A stretch of 64,000 nt of DNA from Paraniabella ginsengisoli (GCF_022513635.1 NZ_JAKWBL010000003.1:62001-126000); one strand, 5' to 3'. Counted from the stretch's first letter, positions 1 through 10,232 are shown. Numbers and translations are program-made. Notes: generated by a model from the letters alone, not told the origin.

Positions 1-1738
1 CTGATTAAACTCTCTTAAAACTTCGGGTTTAGATAATACAGCCCGTTCCATTTTTCGGCAATTCACACAACTGTGTCCCGTAAAATCCAAAAGAACAGGT
101 TTCCCCGTTTTTTTGATGCGGCCAAAGCTTCTTCATAATCAAAAAAGGCAGCAATACCTGGTAGCTCAGATTTAAGATTATTTGTATATTTCACTGGCCT
201 TGCTTCTTCACTATTTCCAGAAGTTGCATTACCATTTACATTTGCGTTTGACTGAATGCTCAAAATATTATCATGAAGATTGAAGTCTAAAGTCTTACGT
301 TCCGGCAAAAACCCACTTACTCCCGATAAGGGCGCGCCCCACAGGCCTGGTACAAGATATATTGTGAATGATAAAGTTGCAATGGCGAAAAAAGACGAGT
401 GACAGATAAATAAGGAAGTCCATAACTATTCTTAGGAAGCTGATCATCGTGTGAAAGCCGAAGTTTACCCAACAAGTACAGCCCTAAAAGACCAAAAATT
501 ACTATCCAGATACTTAGGTATACTTCAAAATCAAGCAAGCGCCAATGATATTGAAGATCTACATTAGATAAAAATTTCATTGCCATTGCCAACTCTAAAA
601 ATCCCATAGTAACTTTTACAGAGTTGAGCCAACCTCCGGATTTTGCAATGTTATTAAGAACGCTGGGAAAGAATGCTCCGAGAGCAAAGGGCAATGCAAT
701 TGCAAGGCCAAAACCTAAAAATCCGACAACGCCACCAAGACTATTCCCTGATTTTACAATATATACAATTAGAGAACTTATAAAAGCAGAAGTACAGCTA
801 AAAGAAACAACTACCAAGACTAAAGCCATGAAAAAGATTCCGCCAAAGCTGTTAGAATTTGCCTTGGAATCAAGTTTTGTTGACCAGGATGCCGGCAATG
901 TAATTTCGAAAGCACCCAATAGCGAAATACCAAACACTACAAAAAGTACAAATACAAAAAGGTTAAAACCCATGCTCGTACTTAACTCATACATTGTCTT
1001 TTCTGTAAATAATAAACTTACTAAAGCTCCTATTGCAGTAAAAATGAAAATTATAGACAAAGAATACAAAACCGCGTTTTTAATACCAGTAGCACGATTT
1101 TTACTGCGTTTGGTAAAAAAACCAACAGTAATGGGCAATAACGCATAAATACAAGGCATTATAAAAGCGATGAAGCCTGCTACCAAGCCTGCCAAAAACA
1201 GCTCCCACAAAGAACTTTTATTAAGATTGTCATCTTCTTGTATGACTGGCGATGTAACGCTGACTGCATCAGGTGTTTTAATATCAATGCTAAATTCTTT
1301 TTCAGCGGCAGGAAATTCTTCGCCCGATTTATAGATATATGCAATCTTCCCTTTTATAACCGCCGAATCATTTTCTGCAATGTTAAGCTGCTGCACCCAT
1401 TGAATAGAGTCAGTAACAAAATTTACGGGTAAGGCAAGTGTAGCGTCTGTTTTTGTTTGCACGTTCCCTTTTTCATCAATTGCTCCATTCAAATATTTTG
1501 AAGAGGTAGTGTCAAAATTAATTTGTGTAAAAACGGCATCTTCTGGCTTTTTCTGTATTGCATAAAGATCAATACCCGATTTTAATACATGAGCGGTTAT
1601 GGTTAATGCTACTTTGTTCTTATCAATTCTATCATGAGAAAAGGAAAACCGGACATCTGTAGAATCCTGTGCTAAGGAAACAATTGTTGTTAAGGTGAAT
1701 ATAAATAAGATAGCAAGATACTTGTTAAGAAATTTCAT
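1..1738 (-). CDS. dsbD: DsbD-family thiol:disulfide interchange protein (partial, two frameshifts)
   Basis: Inner-membrane reductase expected to pass electrons from cytoplasmic thioredoxin to periplasmic thiol proteins. The ATG at 1738 opens a signal peptide (about residues 1-23). A periplasmic N-terminal domain follows, then a polytopic CcdA-like core with the two conserved cysteines in [10 protein letters not shown] and SFSCTSAF. A thioredoxin-like end carries the CxxC motif CVNC, visible near positions 50-100. The reading frame breaks twice. In the A run at 388-393, one more base restores the usual [13 protein letters not shown] segment. In the T run at 108-114, one more base restores [10 protein letters not shown]. 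Both are one-base homopolymer losses. The extreme C-terminus lies beyond the left edge. A weak promoter-like TACCTTCG lies upstream at 1792-1799. Family is sure; the frameshifts are probably artefacts. Confidence 0.9.
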
Positions 1739-2033
1739 TATTCGCTGTTAGATGTTGAAAGGCTAACAAAAAACGTTTCGCCGTAAAAAAACGAAGGTAT
1801 ATCAGAAAACACCATTTATTGCAAAGGTCAAAGACAAAATAACACCAAAATTACCTTTTTGTTTTACTTATTTCCCTGACAATACTTCTCCCCGCTGATT
1901 TTAAGCAGATTAAAACATCGCAGATTTATGCAGAAATTGCACCACAGGAAAACTCCTTTAGCCACCAAAAATGAAAGCAACTTCAAATCCTATCAACTCA
2001 ACAACCACTTTTTTAAATGTCAAAAAGCTATAG

Positions 2034-2903
2034 TTAATATTCTTTCATCGTACCAATGCATACAGCAAGGCTTTCTTTCCAGTCAGGGATTTTTATATTG
2101 TAAACCTCTTTGATTTTAGTTTTATCAAGCACACTCCAGGCAGGCCGCTTAGCGGGAGTTGGGTATTGAATTGAGGGAATAGCTTTTATATCACAATCAG
2201 ATTTAATTAATTCCTTTATAGCAAGGGCAAATTCATGCCAATTGATTTTCCCTTCATTTGTATAATGATAGATACCGGGCTGCCAGTTTTCTGAAACGAT
2301 GATCTGCATAATAGCAGAAGCAAGATCTGCAGCATAGGTAGGTGTTCCGTATTGATCGCTTACCACATTTATCTGTGTTTTATCCTGCATCAATCGCATC
2401 ATTGTTTTAACAAAATTCTTTCCAAAAGCAGAATATACCCATGCAGTGCGGATAATAACAACATCCGTGTACTTCAACGCATTTTGCTCTCCTTTTAATT
2501 TCGTAATACCATACACGCTAACCGGTTCTGTTTTATCATACTCCTTGTACGGTTCTGTTCCTATTCCGTCAAAAACATAATCGGTTGAAATATGGATAAA
2601 TCTTGTATGATATTTAGCGCATGCCTTGGCCACAAACCCCGCTGCGTCAGCATTAATGGTCTCAACTAATGGTAATTCAGCAGGATCTTCAGCTTTATCA
2701 ACTGCTGTATAAGCGGCACAATTAATACAAAAATCAGGTTGATGTTTATCAAAAAAATCGTTCACAGCGTTTTCATCACTTATTGATAATTGGCTCCGGT
2801 CGGTGAATAGAAATTCAAAATCAGAAAACGTATTTGCCAATTCGTTTATTTCTGAACCTAACTGTCCGTTAGCGCCTGTTACTAATATTTTCTTTTTAGA
2901 CAT
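2034..2903 (-). CDS. rmlD: dTDP-4-dehydrorhamnose reductase
   Basis: Last step of dTDP-L-rhamnose synthesis: NAD(P)H-dependent reduction of dTDP-4-dehydrorhamnose in the cytoplasm. The 289-residue protein has the N-terminal nucleotide-binding motif GANGQLG (residues 9-15), the HISTDYVFDG segment and the active-site YGITKLKGE (YxxxK), as in short-chain dehydrogenases of the RmlD group. Length is normal and the frame is intact. It is the last gene of a four-gene minus-strand operon (aminotransferase, UDP-sugar dehydrogenase, rmlC, rmlD) and follows rmlC by 31 bp. rmlA and rmlB are not in the window. Confidence 0.95.
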   Translation of the reverse strand: MSKKKILVTGANGQLGSEINELANTFSDFEFLFTDRSQLSISDENAVNDFFDKHQPDFCINCAAYTAVDKAEDPAELPLVETINADAAGFVAKACAKYHTRFIHISTDYVFDGIGTEPYKEYDKTEPVSVYGITKLKGEQNALKYTDVVIIRTAWVYSAFGKNFVKTMMRLMQDKTQINVVSDQYGTPTYAADLASAIMQIIVSENWQPGIYHYTNEGKINWHEFALAIKELIKSDCDIKAIPSIQYPTPAKRPAWSVLDKTKIKEVYNIKIPDWKESLAVCIGTMKEY

Positions 2904-2934
2904 TAGTACTTAGATTTTAGTACTTAGACAAATG

Positions 2935-3486
2935 TTATTCAAAATTATTTTTGCATTCCTTTAATTGGGGAAGCAGCAAATCTTTTTCAGAAACAATACC
3001 AGCCCCTTCGGAAAGTTGCCAATCTAATGCCAGATGTGGATCATTATAAATAATACCGCCTTCGCTTTCTTTGTTATAAAGTTTATCGCATTTATACATA
3101 ACCACAGCGGTTTCGCTTAAAACAGAAAAGCCATGTGCAAAACCTGCGGGGATTAATAATTGCTTTTTATTTTCTTCTGTTAGCTCTATTGAAAAAACTT
3201 TGCCATAAGTAGCAGATTTTTTTCTTATATCAACTGCAACATCTAAAATACTTCCGTGTAATACCCGCACAAGTTTGCATTGTGCATAGGGGTTTTGCTG
3301 ATAATGCAAACCACGTATTGTTCCATATTTTGAGAATGATTGATTATCCTGAACAAAATTATACTGCAGGCCTTCGGCTTCAAAAAGAGATTTGTTATAC
3401 GCTTCGAAGAAATGTCCCCGATTATCTTCAAATATTCTTGGCTCGAAAACTAGCAATCCGTCGAGGGGCGTTTTTGTAAATGACAT
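2935..3486 (-). CDS. rmlC: dTDP-4-dehydrorhamnose 3,5-epimerase
   Basis: Cupin epimerase of dTDP-rhamnose synthesis acting on dTDP-4-keto-6-deoxyglucose. The 183-residue protein shows the family signatures DNRGHFFEAYN near residue 21, SKYGTIRGLHYQ with the catalytic His, VRVLHGSILDVAVDIR and PAGFAHGFSVLS. Length matches the family. It begins 1 bp after the end of the UDP-sugar dehydrogenase and precedes rmlD, so translational coupling within the sugar operon is likely. Confidence 0.95.
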   Translation of the reverse strand: MSFTKTPLDGLLVFEPRIFEDNRGHFFEAYNKSLFEAEGLQYNFVQDNQSFSKYGTIRGLHYQQNPYAQCKLVRVLHGSILDVAVDIRKKSATYGKVFSIELTEENKKQLLIPAGFAHGFSVLSETAVVMYKCDKLYNKESEGGIIYNDPHLALDWQLSEGAGIVSEKDLLLPQLKECKNNFE

Positions 3487-3487
3487 T

Positions 3488-4776
3488 TTATAAACTATAG
3501 TATGGTCTGTTAAAAATTTTATTTCGGTAAATGCCCTTTAAGTCTGCAACAAGGGCTGTTGGTTTTGTAATGCTGCAAAAATAGGCGTCATCGTACAATA
3601 AATAATCTGTATGCGGAACTGCAACAACTACTGCGTCATAATTATTTGCAATCTCCTTACTTAGTTCAATATCATATTCTTTCTGTAGTTCAGCAGAAAC
3701 TGCATAAGGATCTTCGATATCTACCTTCACTGAAAATTCTTGAAGGGCCTTTATAATTTGCGCAACCTTACTATTCCTTACGTCGCTTACATTTTCTTTA
3801 AAAGTAGCACCCTTTATTAATACTTTAGCAAACGAAACATTGATTCCTGACTTTATAATATGTTTGACAATCTTTTCAGCAACATATTTAGGCATATTAT
3901 CATTAATATACCTGGCAGCCAAAATTAGTTGAGTTTTATAACCCGAACGCCGGCTTTGTAAGCCAAATAGTATGGATCTACTCCCGTGCAATGACCACCA
4001 ACCAAGCCTGGTTGAAATTTCAAAAAATTCCATTTTGTCCCAGCTGCTTCCAGCACTTCGAATGTATTGATATTGAGTTTGTCAAACACAATGGACAACT
4101 CGTTCATAAAAGCAATATTCAGATCGCGTTGCGTATTCTCCACTATTTTTGCGGCTTCGGCAACTTTAATCGAAGATGCTTTGTAAACACCTGCTTGGAC
4201 TACCAGTTCATATACTTTTGAAATTTCTTCAAGTGCTTCATCGTCGCAACCTGAAACGATTTTGGTAATGTTGGAAAGCGTATGAATTTTATCTCCCGGA
4301 TTAATTCGCTCTGGCGAGTAGCCAGATTTAAAATCGACCTTGTTCTTTAAGCCAGAAATTTTTTCTATAATAGGTAGGCACTCCTCTTCAGTACATCCAG
4401 GGTAAACCGTAGACTCAAAAACTACATAGTTTCCTTGTTTAATAACTTTCCCAACCATTTGCGAGGCCTTAATAACAAGAGATAAATCCGGAGTATTTTT
4501 CTCATCAACCGGGGTCGGTACGGCTACAATATAGAAATCTGCCAGCGTCAAATCTTCTATTGAACTCGTAAAAGTTATATCACTGTTTTCAAAATCTTCA
4601 GAGCTTAGTTCGTTGCTAGGATCGATACCCTTACGCATAAGGTTAAGGCGTTCTTCATTAATATCAAACCCAATTACAGAAATTTTCTTTGCAAAAGCTA
4701 AAGCAACAGGCAAGCCAACATATCCAAGGCCAATAACTGCCAGCTTCGCCTTTTTCTCTACCAGTTCTTTATACAT
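3488..4776 (-). CDS. UDP-sugar 6-dehydrogenase, WbpA/TviB type (one frameshift)
   Basis: NAD-dependent oxidation of a UDP-HexNAc at C6 to the uronic acid, feeding LPS or capsule sugars. An N-terminal Rossmann motif [10 protein letters not shown] lies near residue 17. The dimerisation part carries the catalytic cysteine in [12 protein letters not shown], the WbpA/TviB form of the motif. The C-terminal UDP-binding domain includes [16 protein letters not shown]. The frame breaks at the CCC at 3942-3944: one extra G on the coding strand joins KAGVR to [12 protein letters not shown] and gives about 429 residues, the normal size. The 10-bp gap to the upstream aminotransferase indicates co-transcription. 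The exact substrate (UDP-GlcNAc or UDP-GalNAc) cannot be read from sequence. Confidence 0.88.
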
Positions 4777-4786
4777 GCGTTGGGAA

Positions 4787-5917
4787 TTATCTCTTTACAA
4801 ATTCCAAAACAGCGCTGGTGATATACTCCAGTTGTTCATTATCCATTTCAGAATGTACAGGTAACGAAACAACACGCTCTGTTAACCAGTCGGTAACGGG
4901 CAAATGCTGTTCACCAATATTAAACTGTGCAAACATTTTTTGTTGATGACCGGCAACCGGGTAGTAAATCATTGCCGGAATTTTCTTTTCTGCTAAAAAA
5001 GAAACAAGGCCATCTCTGTCAACATCGTTCAATATTAAAGTGTACTGATGATATACATGCGAAGCAAAATCTGCTTTTGCAGGAACGGCTAATTTTTCTG
5101 AACTACCAAACGCCTTATCGTAATAAGCAGCCACTTCCTGTCTGGCATTGTTATATTCATCTAAATGTGCAAGTTTAATGTTAAGAATAGCAGCCTGTAT
5201 GCTGTCCAGCCTGCTGTTACATCCTACAACATCATGATAATATCTTTTGCTTTGGCCGTGATTGGCTATCATCTGCATTTTAGTAGCCAGTTCGCTGTCA
5301 TTGGTACAAATGGCACCGCCATCACCAAAAGCTCCTAAATTTTTGCTTGGGTAAAATGATGTACAACCAATATGTCCGATTGTCCCTGTTTTCCTTATTG
5401 CTCCATCAGAAAATGTAAATTCAGCTCCTATGGCTTGTGCATTATCTTCAACCACAAAAAGATTGTATTTTTCTGCAATGGCCATAATCGCTTCCATATT
5501 AGCGGCTTGTCCATACAAATGCACCGGCACAATGGCTTTGGTTTTAGAAGTAATTTTCTTTTCCAAATCTACCACATCAAGGCAAAAGGTATTTCTATCA
5601 ACTTCTACAAAAACTGGTTTTAACCTTAACAAAGCCACTACTTCAGTAGTGGCGATATAAGTAAAGGAAGGTGTAATCACTTCATCGCCGGGCTGTAGAT
5701 CTAAAGCCATCAAAGCAATTTGTAAGGCATCGGTACCGTTAGCACAAGGTATAACATGCTTTACACCAAGATATGCCTCTAGGTTCTTTGCAAACTCTTT
5801 AACGCTGGGACCATTGATAAATGCGCTACTATCCATTACATCCAAAACAGCTTTATCAACCTCATTTTTAATTTTCTGATACTGGCTGCGGGTATCAACC
5901 ATTTGGATAGGACGCAT
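4787..5917 (-). CDS. DegT/DnrJ/EryC1/StrS nucleotide-sugar aminotransferase
   Basis: PLP-dependent transfer of an amino group to a keto nucleotide sugar. The 376-residue protein has the expected fold order: N-terminal [19 protein letters not shown], the [11 protein letters not shown] segment, the [11 protein letters not shown] motif and the PLP lysine in [17 protein letters not shown]. It is the first gene of the sugar operon, directly upstream of a WbpA-like dehydrogenase. A WbpE-like role making a 3-amino uronic acid is therefore reasonable, but the WbpB oxidase and WbpD acetyltransferase are not in the window. A clear promoter element lies 25 bp upstream of the ATG. Confidence 0.9.
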   Translation of the reverse strand: MRPIQMVDTRSQYQKIKNEVDKAVLDVMDSSAFINGPSVKEFAKNLEAYLGVKHVIPCANGTDALQIALMALDLQPGDEVITPSFTYIATTEVVALLRLKPVFVEVDRNTFCLDVVDLEKKITSKTKAIVPVHLYGQAANMEAIMAIAEKYNLFVVEDNAQAIGAEFTFSDGAIRKTGTIGHIGCTSFYPSKNLGAFGDGGAICTNDSELATKMQMIANHGQSKRYYHDVVGCNSRLDSIQAAILNIKLAHLDEYNNARQEVAAYYDKAFGSSEKLAVPAKADFASHVYHQYTLILNDVDRDGLVSFLAEKKIPAMIYYPVAGHQQKMFAQFNIGEQHLPVTDWLTERVVSLPVHSEMDNEQLEYITSAVLEFVKR

Positions 5918-5942
5918 AGGAGTTTCTTATTTTTTAGGAAGG

Positions 5943-5950
5943 CAAAGGTA
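5943..5950 (-). promoter_or_regulatory. -7 promoter element of the nucleotide-sugar operon
   Basis: On the minus strand the sequence is TACCTTTG, an exact match to the Bacteroidota -7 consensus TAnnTTTG, followed by GCC and then the ATG of the aminotransferase after 25 bp. No equally convincing -33 element is claimed. Confidence 0.6.
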
Positions 5951-6110
5951 ATGAAACTTGAAGATGGTCTGAACCATGATTTTCAAGATTATAAGGATTA
6001 AGCAGAAATGATTGATTTAGGATTTGCGATGTACAACGTACAGTTACCACTTCCTTTCTCCGGTTTTCTGTGCAATCTGTAAGAACCTTACTTTTGCCCA
6101 AAGGAATTAC

Positions 6111-7372
6111 GTGGACACTTTACTTTATAGTATTTTTTAAGGTTATATGGGATAGTGATTCTCATAACTTCTTTATTCAATAAAAAAGCTAAGTTATGGA
6201 TAAGAGGCAGGAAAGATATTTTTGAAAGGCTTCGTGCGGCTATCCCGGCAGGAGAATCAGTTATATGGATGCATTGTGCTTCGTTAGGTGAATTTGAACA
6301 GGGTCGTCCGGTTTTGGAAAAGTTGAAAGACGAGTATCCTTCATACAAAATATTGCTTACATTTTTCTCGCCGTCGGGTTATGAAGTTAGAAAAAATTAT
6401 GAGGGAGCCGATTGGGTTTTTTATTTGCCGCTTGATACAAAAACTAATGCCCAAAAGTTCATCAATATTGCAAATCCTAAATTGGTCATTTTTGTAAAAT
6501 ATGAATATTGGTATCATTATCTCCATGAACTTTATCAGAGACAAATTCCAACGATTTTAATTTCGGCTATTTTTCGGGAGCATGCGGTATTTTTCAAATG
6601 GTACGGCAGCGTTCACAGAAAAATGCTCACGTTTTTTAGCCACATTTTCGTTCAAACAAAAGAAAGTTATAATCGTGTCCAAAAAATAGTACCAACCCAT
6701 AAAATTACTCTGGCAGGTGACACGCGGTTCGACAGGGTCGCATCAATTGCATCTCAATTTGACGCAATTCCTGCTATAGAAAAATTTATCGCAAATAATA
6801 AGAAAGTAATTGTGGCAGGAAGCACCTGGCCTGATGATGAAATAATGTTAAACAAGTTACTATTAAAGAATAATGACTTATCACTAATAATTGCTCCTCA
6901 TGAAATTAATTCAGGTCATATCGAATTTTTAAAGAGTACTTTTACTAACGCTATATTGTTTTCAAATTGGAAAGAATGGGCTAAAAACGATAACGTTATA
7001 GCAACATCCGGTGTACTCATTATTGATAATATTGGCATGCTTTCCAAACTGTACAAATACAGTAACATTAGTTATATTGGAGGTGGGTTCAACAAATCAG
7101 GGATACACAATACACTTGAAGCAGCCGTATATGGAAAACCTGTTATTTTCGGACCCAATTATTCCAAATTTGCCGAAGCAATCAATTTAATTAAAAGTAA
7201 AGGTGGATTTTCTTATAGCGGTGAAAAAGAGCTTTTTAATATATTCGAATCTCTGATTTCAAATCACACTATCTTAAAGGAATATAGTAATAATGCTCAA
7301 AAATTTGTAACTGAAAATACAGGAGCTACTAATAAAATCACCAACTGGCTCAGGCAAATCTCCTTTGAATAA
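6111..7372 (+). CDS. kdtA: 3-deoxy-D-manno-octulosonic acid transferase (one frameshift near the start)
   Basis: Adds Kdo from CMP-Kdo to lipid A at the inner membrane. The conserved stretch WMHCASLGEFEQGRPV with the catalytic glutamate, the AGDTRFDRV segment and the GGGFNKSGIHNTLEAAVYG donor-site region identify the family. A GTG at 6155 would give a protein lacking the N-terminal membrane anchor. Reading upstream, one more T in the T run at 6133-6138 opens the frame to a GTG at 6111 preceded by AAGGAA. That adds a hydrophobic start (DTLLYSIFLRLYGIVILIT) and gives about 420 residues, the normal KdtA length. It converges on the next gene with a 23-bp overlap. kdsA of the same pathway is at 62909. 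Confidence 0.9.
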
Positions 7373-8069
7373 GTTGTTCAAATTGTTGTACTGCCAAATT
7401 ACTGGCTAACCATCCGTTTTTCGTTCTTAGTTCTCTTCTTATCCAATATTCAGCCTGAGTAAGTGAAGTAAAATTGTTGATGGTTTTGATACTGCGTTCA
7501 AACATAATTTCATCGCCTCTGAAAAGTTCGCTCACGAAAACGATCCGATCTTGCGCACTGATGGCTTTATGAAGATCCTTAATAGCATTCCTGCTAACCT
7601 TTGGAGCAGATGATTGCTTAGCAGCTTTAGTGCCAGACTTTCCCTGCCTCGACAATGTTGGCATTTCTTCAGACCCATCTTCCGACTCATCTTTAAAGCT
7701 AAGTACCGCCTGAGGCTTGTTGCTCTTCTTCAATTCGTTTTGCAATTTCATCAACTCCTCATAACTTGGAATTTCATTTTTAACATCGGTAGTTGTTTCA
7801 TCCTCCACACCTCCTTCCACGATCAACTCAAAATATTCTTTTTCCGCACTTTCTTCTTTTTCAGATTCTTTAAAAGCAGAAACACCAGACAACGGCTTTG
7901 CATTTGGCACAATAACAGATATGCCACTTGTACCCAATACATTCACTTCCTTCAGGCTACCAGCTATTTCGTTTTGAAGCAACTGCGCGGTGCTGAGTAA
8001 TTGTTCTAAAGGGGCTTTTTTAGAAAATTGCAGACTCAGCTTTTCAATCAAACTTCCAATTCTTTCCAT
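7350..8069 (-). CDS. Conserved hypothetical protein with charged middle region
   Basis: 239 residues that I cannot assign to a named family. The N-terminal part is helical and predicted amphipathic (MERIGSLIEKLSLQF). The middle (about residues 70-160) is acidic and low in complexity, rich in E, K, S and T, so probably disordered. The C-terminal 70 residues (DLHKAISAQDRIVFVSELF, then FRGDEIMFERSIKTINN and AEYWIRRELR) look like a compact helical domain. No signal peptide or membrane segment is seen, so it is probably cytoplasmic. Its end overlaps the end of kdtA by 23 bp. Frame intact, so a real gene is likely. Confidence 0.75.
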   Translation of the reverse strand: MERIGSLIEKLSLQFSKKAPLEQLLSTAQLLQNEIAGSLKEVNVLGTSGISVIVPNAKPLSGVSAFKESEKEESAEKEYFELIVEGGVEDETTTDVKNEIPSYEELMKLQNELKKSNKPQAVLSFKDESEDGSEEMPTLSRQGKSGTKAAKQSSAPKVSRNAIKDLHKAISAQDRIVFVSELFRGDEIMFERSIKTINNFTSLTQAEYWIRRELRTKNGWLASNLAVQQFEQLIQRRFA

Positions 8070-8082
8070 CGCTTATTTTTAA

Positions 8083-8174
8083 TTATTGAACCAGCACCAG
8101 AATATGTGGCATCTTCGTTGCGTCGCACTCTTCAACTGTGGTACATCCCTCATCAACAAAAACGATACCTATAA
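8083..8174 (+). repeat. 90-bp intergenic repeat, copy A
   Basis: Copy of a dispersed element described fully at 62741-62830. It starts TTATTGAACC and contains the diagnostic core GGCATCTTCGTTGCGTCGCA followed by a GGTACAT segment. The right end is diverged. It lies just upstream of the 239-residue protein gene, in the gap before tdk. Confidence 0.7.
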
Positions 8175-8355
8175 TTTTTCATGCTATCTTTTCTAAACAG
8201 ATTATAGTTTAAATCAACTTTCTCGTCCAATAATTTCAAAAATCCCACAAATCATGATTTAGAGATATTACTTTTGAGAAATTTTGGATTAGTATTATAT
8301 ACGCCAATATATAGGAAAATATTGCGTATGCTATCGAAATGCACAAATATTAACA

Positions 8356-8929
8356 ATGTTTATTGAACCAAATTTAAGCGGGGAAAGACGGGGCTGGATA
8401 GAAGTGATCTGCGGTTCTATGTCCAGCGGTAAAACTGAGGAGCTTATCCGTCGATTAAAACGTGTAAAATTTGCCAACCTTAAAGTGGAAATTTTTAAAC
8501 CAGCAATTGATACACGATACGATGAATTGAGTATTGTATCGCACGATATAAAATCTCATTCATTCTACACCTATTGATAATTCTCAAAAGATACTTTTAA
8601 TGGCACAAGGCGCCGATGTGATCGGTATAGACGAAGCACAATTCTTTGATGACGGCCTGCCTGAAGTTTGCGATAAACTTGCCTATCAGGGTATTAGAGT
8701 TATTGTGGCTGGTCTTGATATGGACTTTACGGGCAAACCCTTTGGGCAGATGCCTTTTCTACTTGCCAAAGCAGATTATGTGACCAAGCTCCATGCTATT
8801 TGTGTAAAATGCGGCAATATTGCTAATTACTCCTATCGCAAAATACCGGATGATGACCAGTTGATGTTGGGCGCAATGGATGCGTATGAGCCCAGATGCC
8901 GGAAGTGTTATAACGAGAAAGAAGTATAG
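8356..8929 (+). CDS. tdk: Thymidine kinase, type II (one frameshift)
   Basis: Phosphorylates thymidine with ATP in the pyrimidine salvage pathway. The P-loop [15 protein letters not shown] is near residue 21. The segment [16 protein letters not shown] carries the catalytic glutamate. The C-terminus has two CxxC zinc pairs (CVKCG and CRKC). The frame breaks near 8557: removing one C restores [19 protein letters not shown], the usual family sequence, and gives about 190 residues. This is an apparent insertion, unlike most indels here. Confidence 0.92.
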
Positions 8930-8955
8930 GAACTTTGCTTAACTTTGAAAGTATT

Positions 8956-9164
8956 ATGGACGCGATAAGAAAAATAATCGAAAAGCATTCCAATCCACTC
9001 ACCATCGTTCTTCCCGACGAGTATAAGGATAAAAAAGTGGAAGTGATTGTAATGGCTTTGGAGGAAGAGAAGCCAAAAAATGATTTAAGTGCTTTTTTGG
9101 TAAGTTAGAATGGAAAGGCGATGCCTTAGCTGAACAAAAAAAGCTACGGGATGAATGGGAATAA
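8956..9164 (+). CDS. VapB-like antitoxin (one frameshift)
   Basis: A small gene recognised from its position and sequence. It starts MDAIRKIIEKHSNPLTIVLP and continues through a short beta-rich DNA-binding-like N-terminus (DEYKDKKVEVIVM), resembling DUF2281/AbrB-type antitoxins. The T run at 9093-9098 appears one base short. Adding a T changes an early stop to SAFFGKLEWKGDALAEQ and gives about 69 residues. The restored end overlaps the start of the toxin by 14 bp, the usual coupling of type II pairs. Antitoxin role is inferred from the PIN-domain partner. Confidence 0.7.
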
Positions 9165-9525
9165 GCTTTTATTAGATACCAATGCCCTAATTGGTTATCT
9201 ACAAGGAGATATTGCTCTTGAGAAAATGGTAACCTCTTCCGAAATTTTAATTCCTGTAATTTCTATTATAGAATTTTTGGCTTTCAACAAAATAGAGGAT
9301 AGAGACAGAAAGCTCCTTTACGATTTTGCTTCGGAAGTGCAGGTGGTGGACTTAAAAAAAGACGATATTAACTTAATTGAACTTATCAGCAATATTCGAA
9401 TTACTCATAAAACTAAATTGCCAGATGCCATTATTGCAGGAATGGCTATTTATAGTAAAGCAACTTTAGTTACAAATGATAAAGGTTTTGACAAAATAAA
9501 AAATTTATCATTGCTTACATTTTAA
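9151..9525 (+). CDS. PIN-domain toxin, VapC-like
   Basis: Probable ribonuclease toxin of a type II toxin-antitoxin pair. The 124-residue protein begins with LLLDTNALIGYLQG, whose Asp is the first metal ligand. It has a central glutamate in ISIIEFLAF, an aspartate in LPDAIIAG and the closing VTNDKGFDKI motif. These are the four acidic positions of PIN nucleases. The start overlaps the antitoxin end by 14 bp. The target RNA cannot be predicted. Confidence 0.85.
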   Translation: MNGNKLLLDTNALIGYLQGDIALEKMVTSSEILIPVISIIEFLAFNKIEDRDRKLLYDFASEVQVVDLKKDDINLIELISNIRITHKTKLPDAIIAGMAIYSKATLVTNDKGFDKIKNLSLLTF

Positions 9526-9530
9526 CTCTT

Positions 9531-10178
9531 TTGAAACCCATCATCACTTTATTTAAAAAAGAACTGTTGCTGGAAATTCGCCAGCAATATAGCTTTTATG
9601 GTATCCTTCTTTATATGGGTGCAACCATATTTGTCTTGTTTCTGGCCATCGAAGAGCCTGAAAAAGAAATATGGAATGGCTTATTTTGGGTAATACAACT
9701 TTTTATTTGCATCAACGCTGTAGCTAAAAGCTTTATGCAGGAAAGCCGGGCGCGCATGCTTTATTTCTATACGATTTCTTCACCCACCCATTTTATTGTA
9801 GCAAAACTGTTATTTAATTGCCTGCTAATGTTGGTCATGACAGCTATTAGCCTCGGATTATTTTTAGCATTTATAGGCAATCCGATTGAAAAACTATTAC
9901 CCTTTACGGGTTTGGCGCTGTTGGGAGGTTTTAGTTTAAGCATGGTGTTTACTTTTTTAGCAGCTATCGCTGCAAAAGCCAGGCAAAACGCAGCAATAAT
10001 GGCGGTGCTTGGTTTTCCATTAATTGTACCGCAATTGATGTTGCTGATGAAGTTATCAAATACTGCTTTTACTGTTAACCAAAGTTTTCAATGGAGCGAT
10101 ATATTGCTACTAGTTACCTTAGATTTACTTGTTGCATTATTATCGATCATCCTTTTTCCTTTTTTATGGAAAGATTGA
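9531..10178 (+). CDS. ccmB: Heme exporter / cytochrome c maturation protein CcmB
   Basis: Membrane subunit of the CcmAB transporter involved in cytochrome c biogenesis. The 215-residue protein has a short cytoplasmic start (KPIITLFKKELLLEIRQQY) and about six hydrophobic segments, and it matches CcmB in length and order. The best start is a TTG at 9531, five bases after the toxin stop. A non-AUG start or a slightly misread start is possible. It is followed by ccmC and a ccmD-like gene. ccmA is not in the window. Confidence 0.85.
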   Translation: MKPIITLFKKELLLEIRQQYSFYGILLYMGATIFVLFLAIEEPEKEIWNGLFWVIQLFICINAVAKSFMQESRARMLYFYTISSPTHFIVAKLLFNCLLMLVMTAISLGLFLAFIGNPIEKLLPFTGLALLGGFSLSMVFTFLAAIAAKARQNAAIMAVLGFPLIVPQLMLLMKLSNTAFTVNQSFQWSDILLLVTLDLLVALLSIILFPFLWKD

Positions 10179-10232
10179 TTTGAGGTTTCCGATTTAGAAT
10201 TTGAAATCAAATCATAATATAAACTTTCCACT

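Noticed and set aside
624..1148. 174-residue plus-strand reading frame inside dsbD
   Set aside because: It is antisense to the well-supported membrane core of dsbD, has no recognisable domain and mirrors the codon pattern of the real gene.
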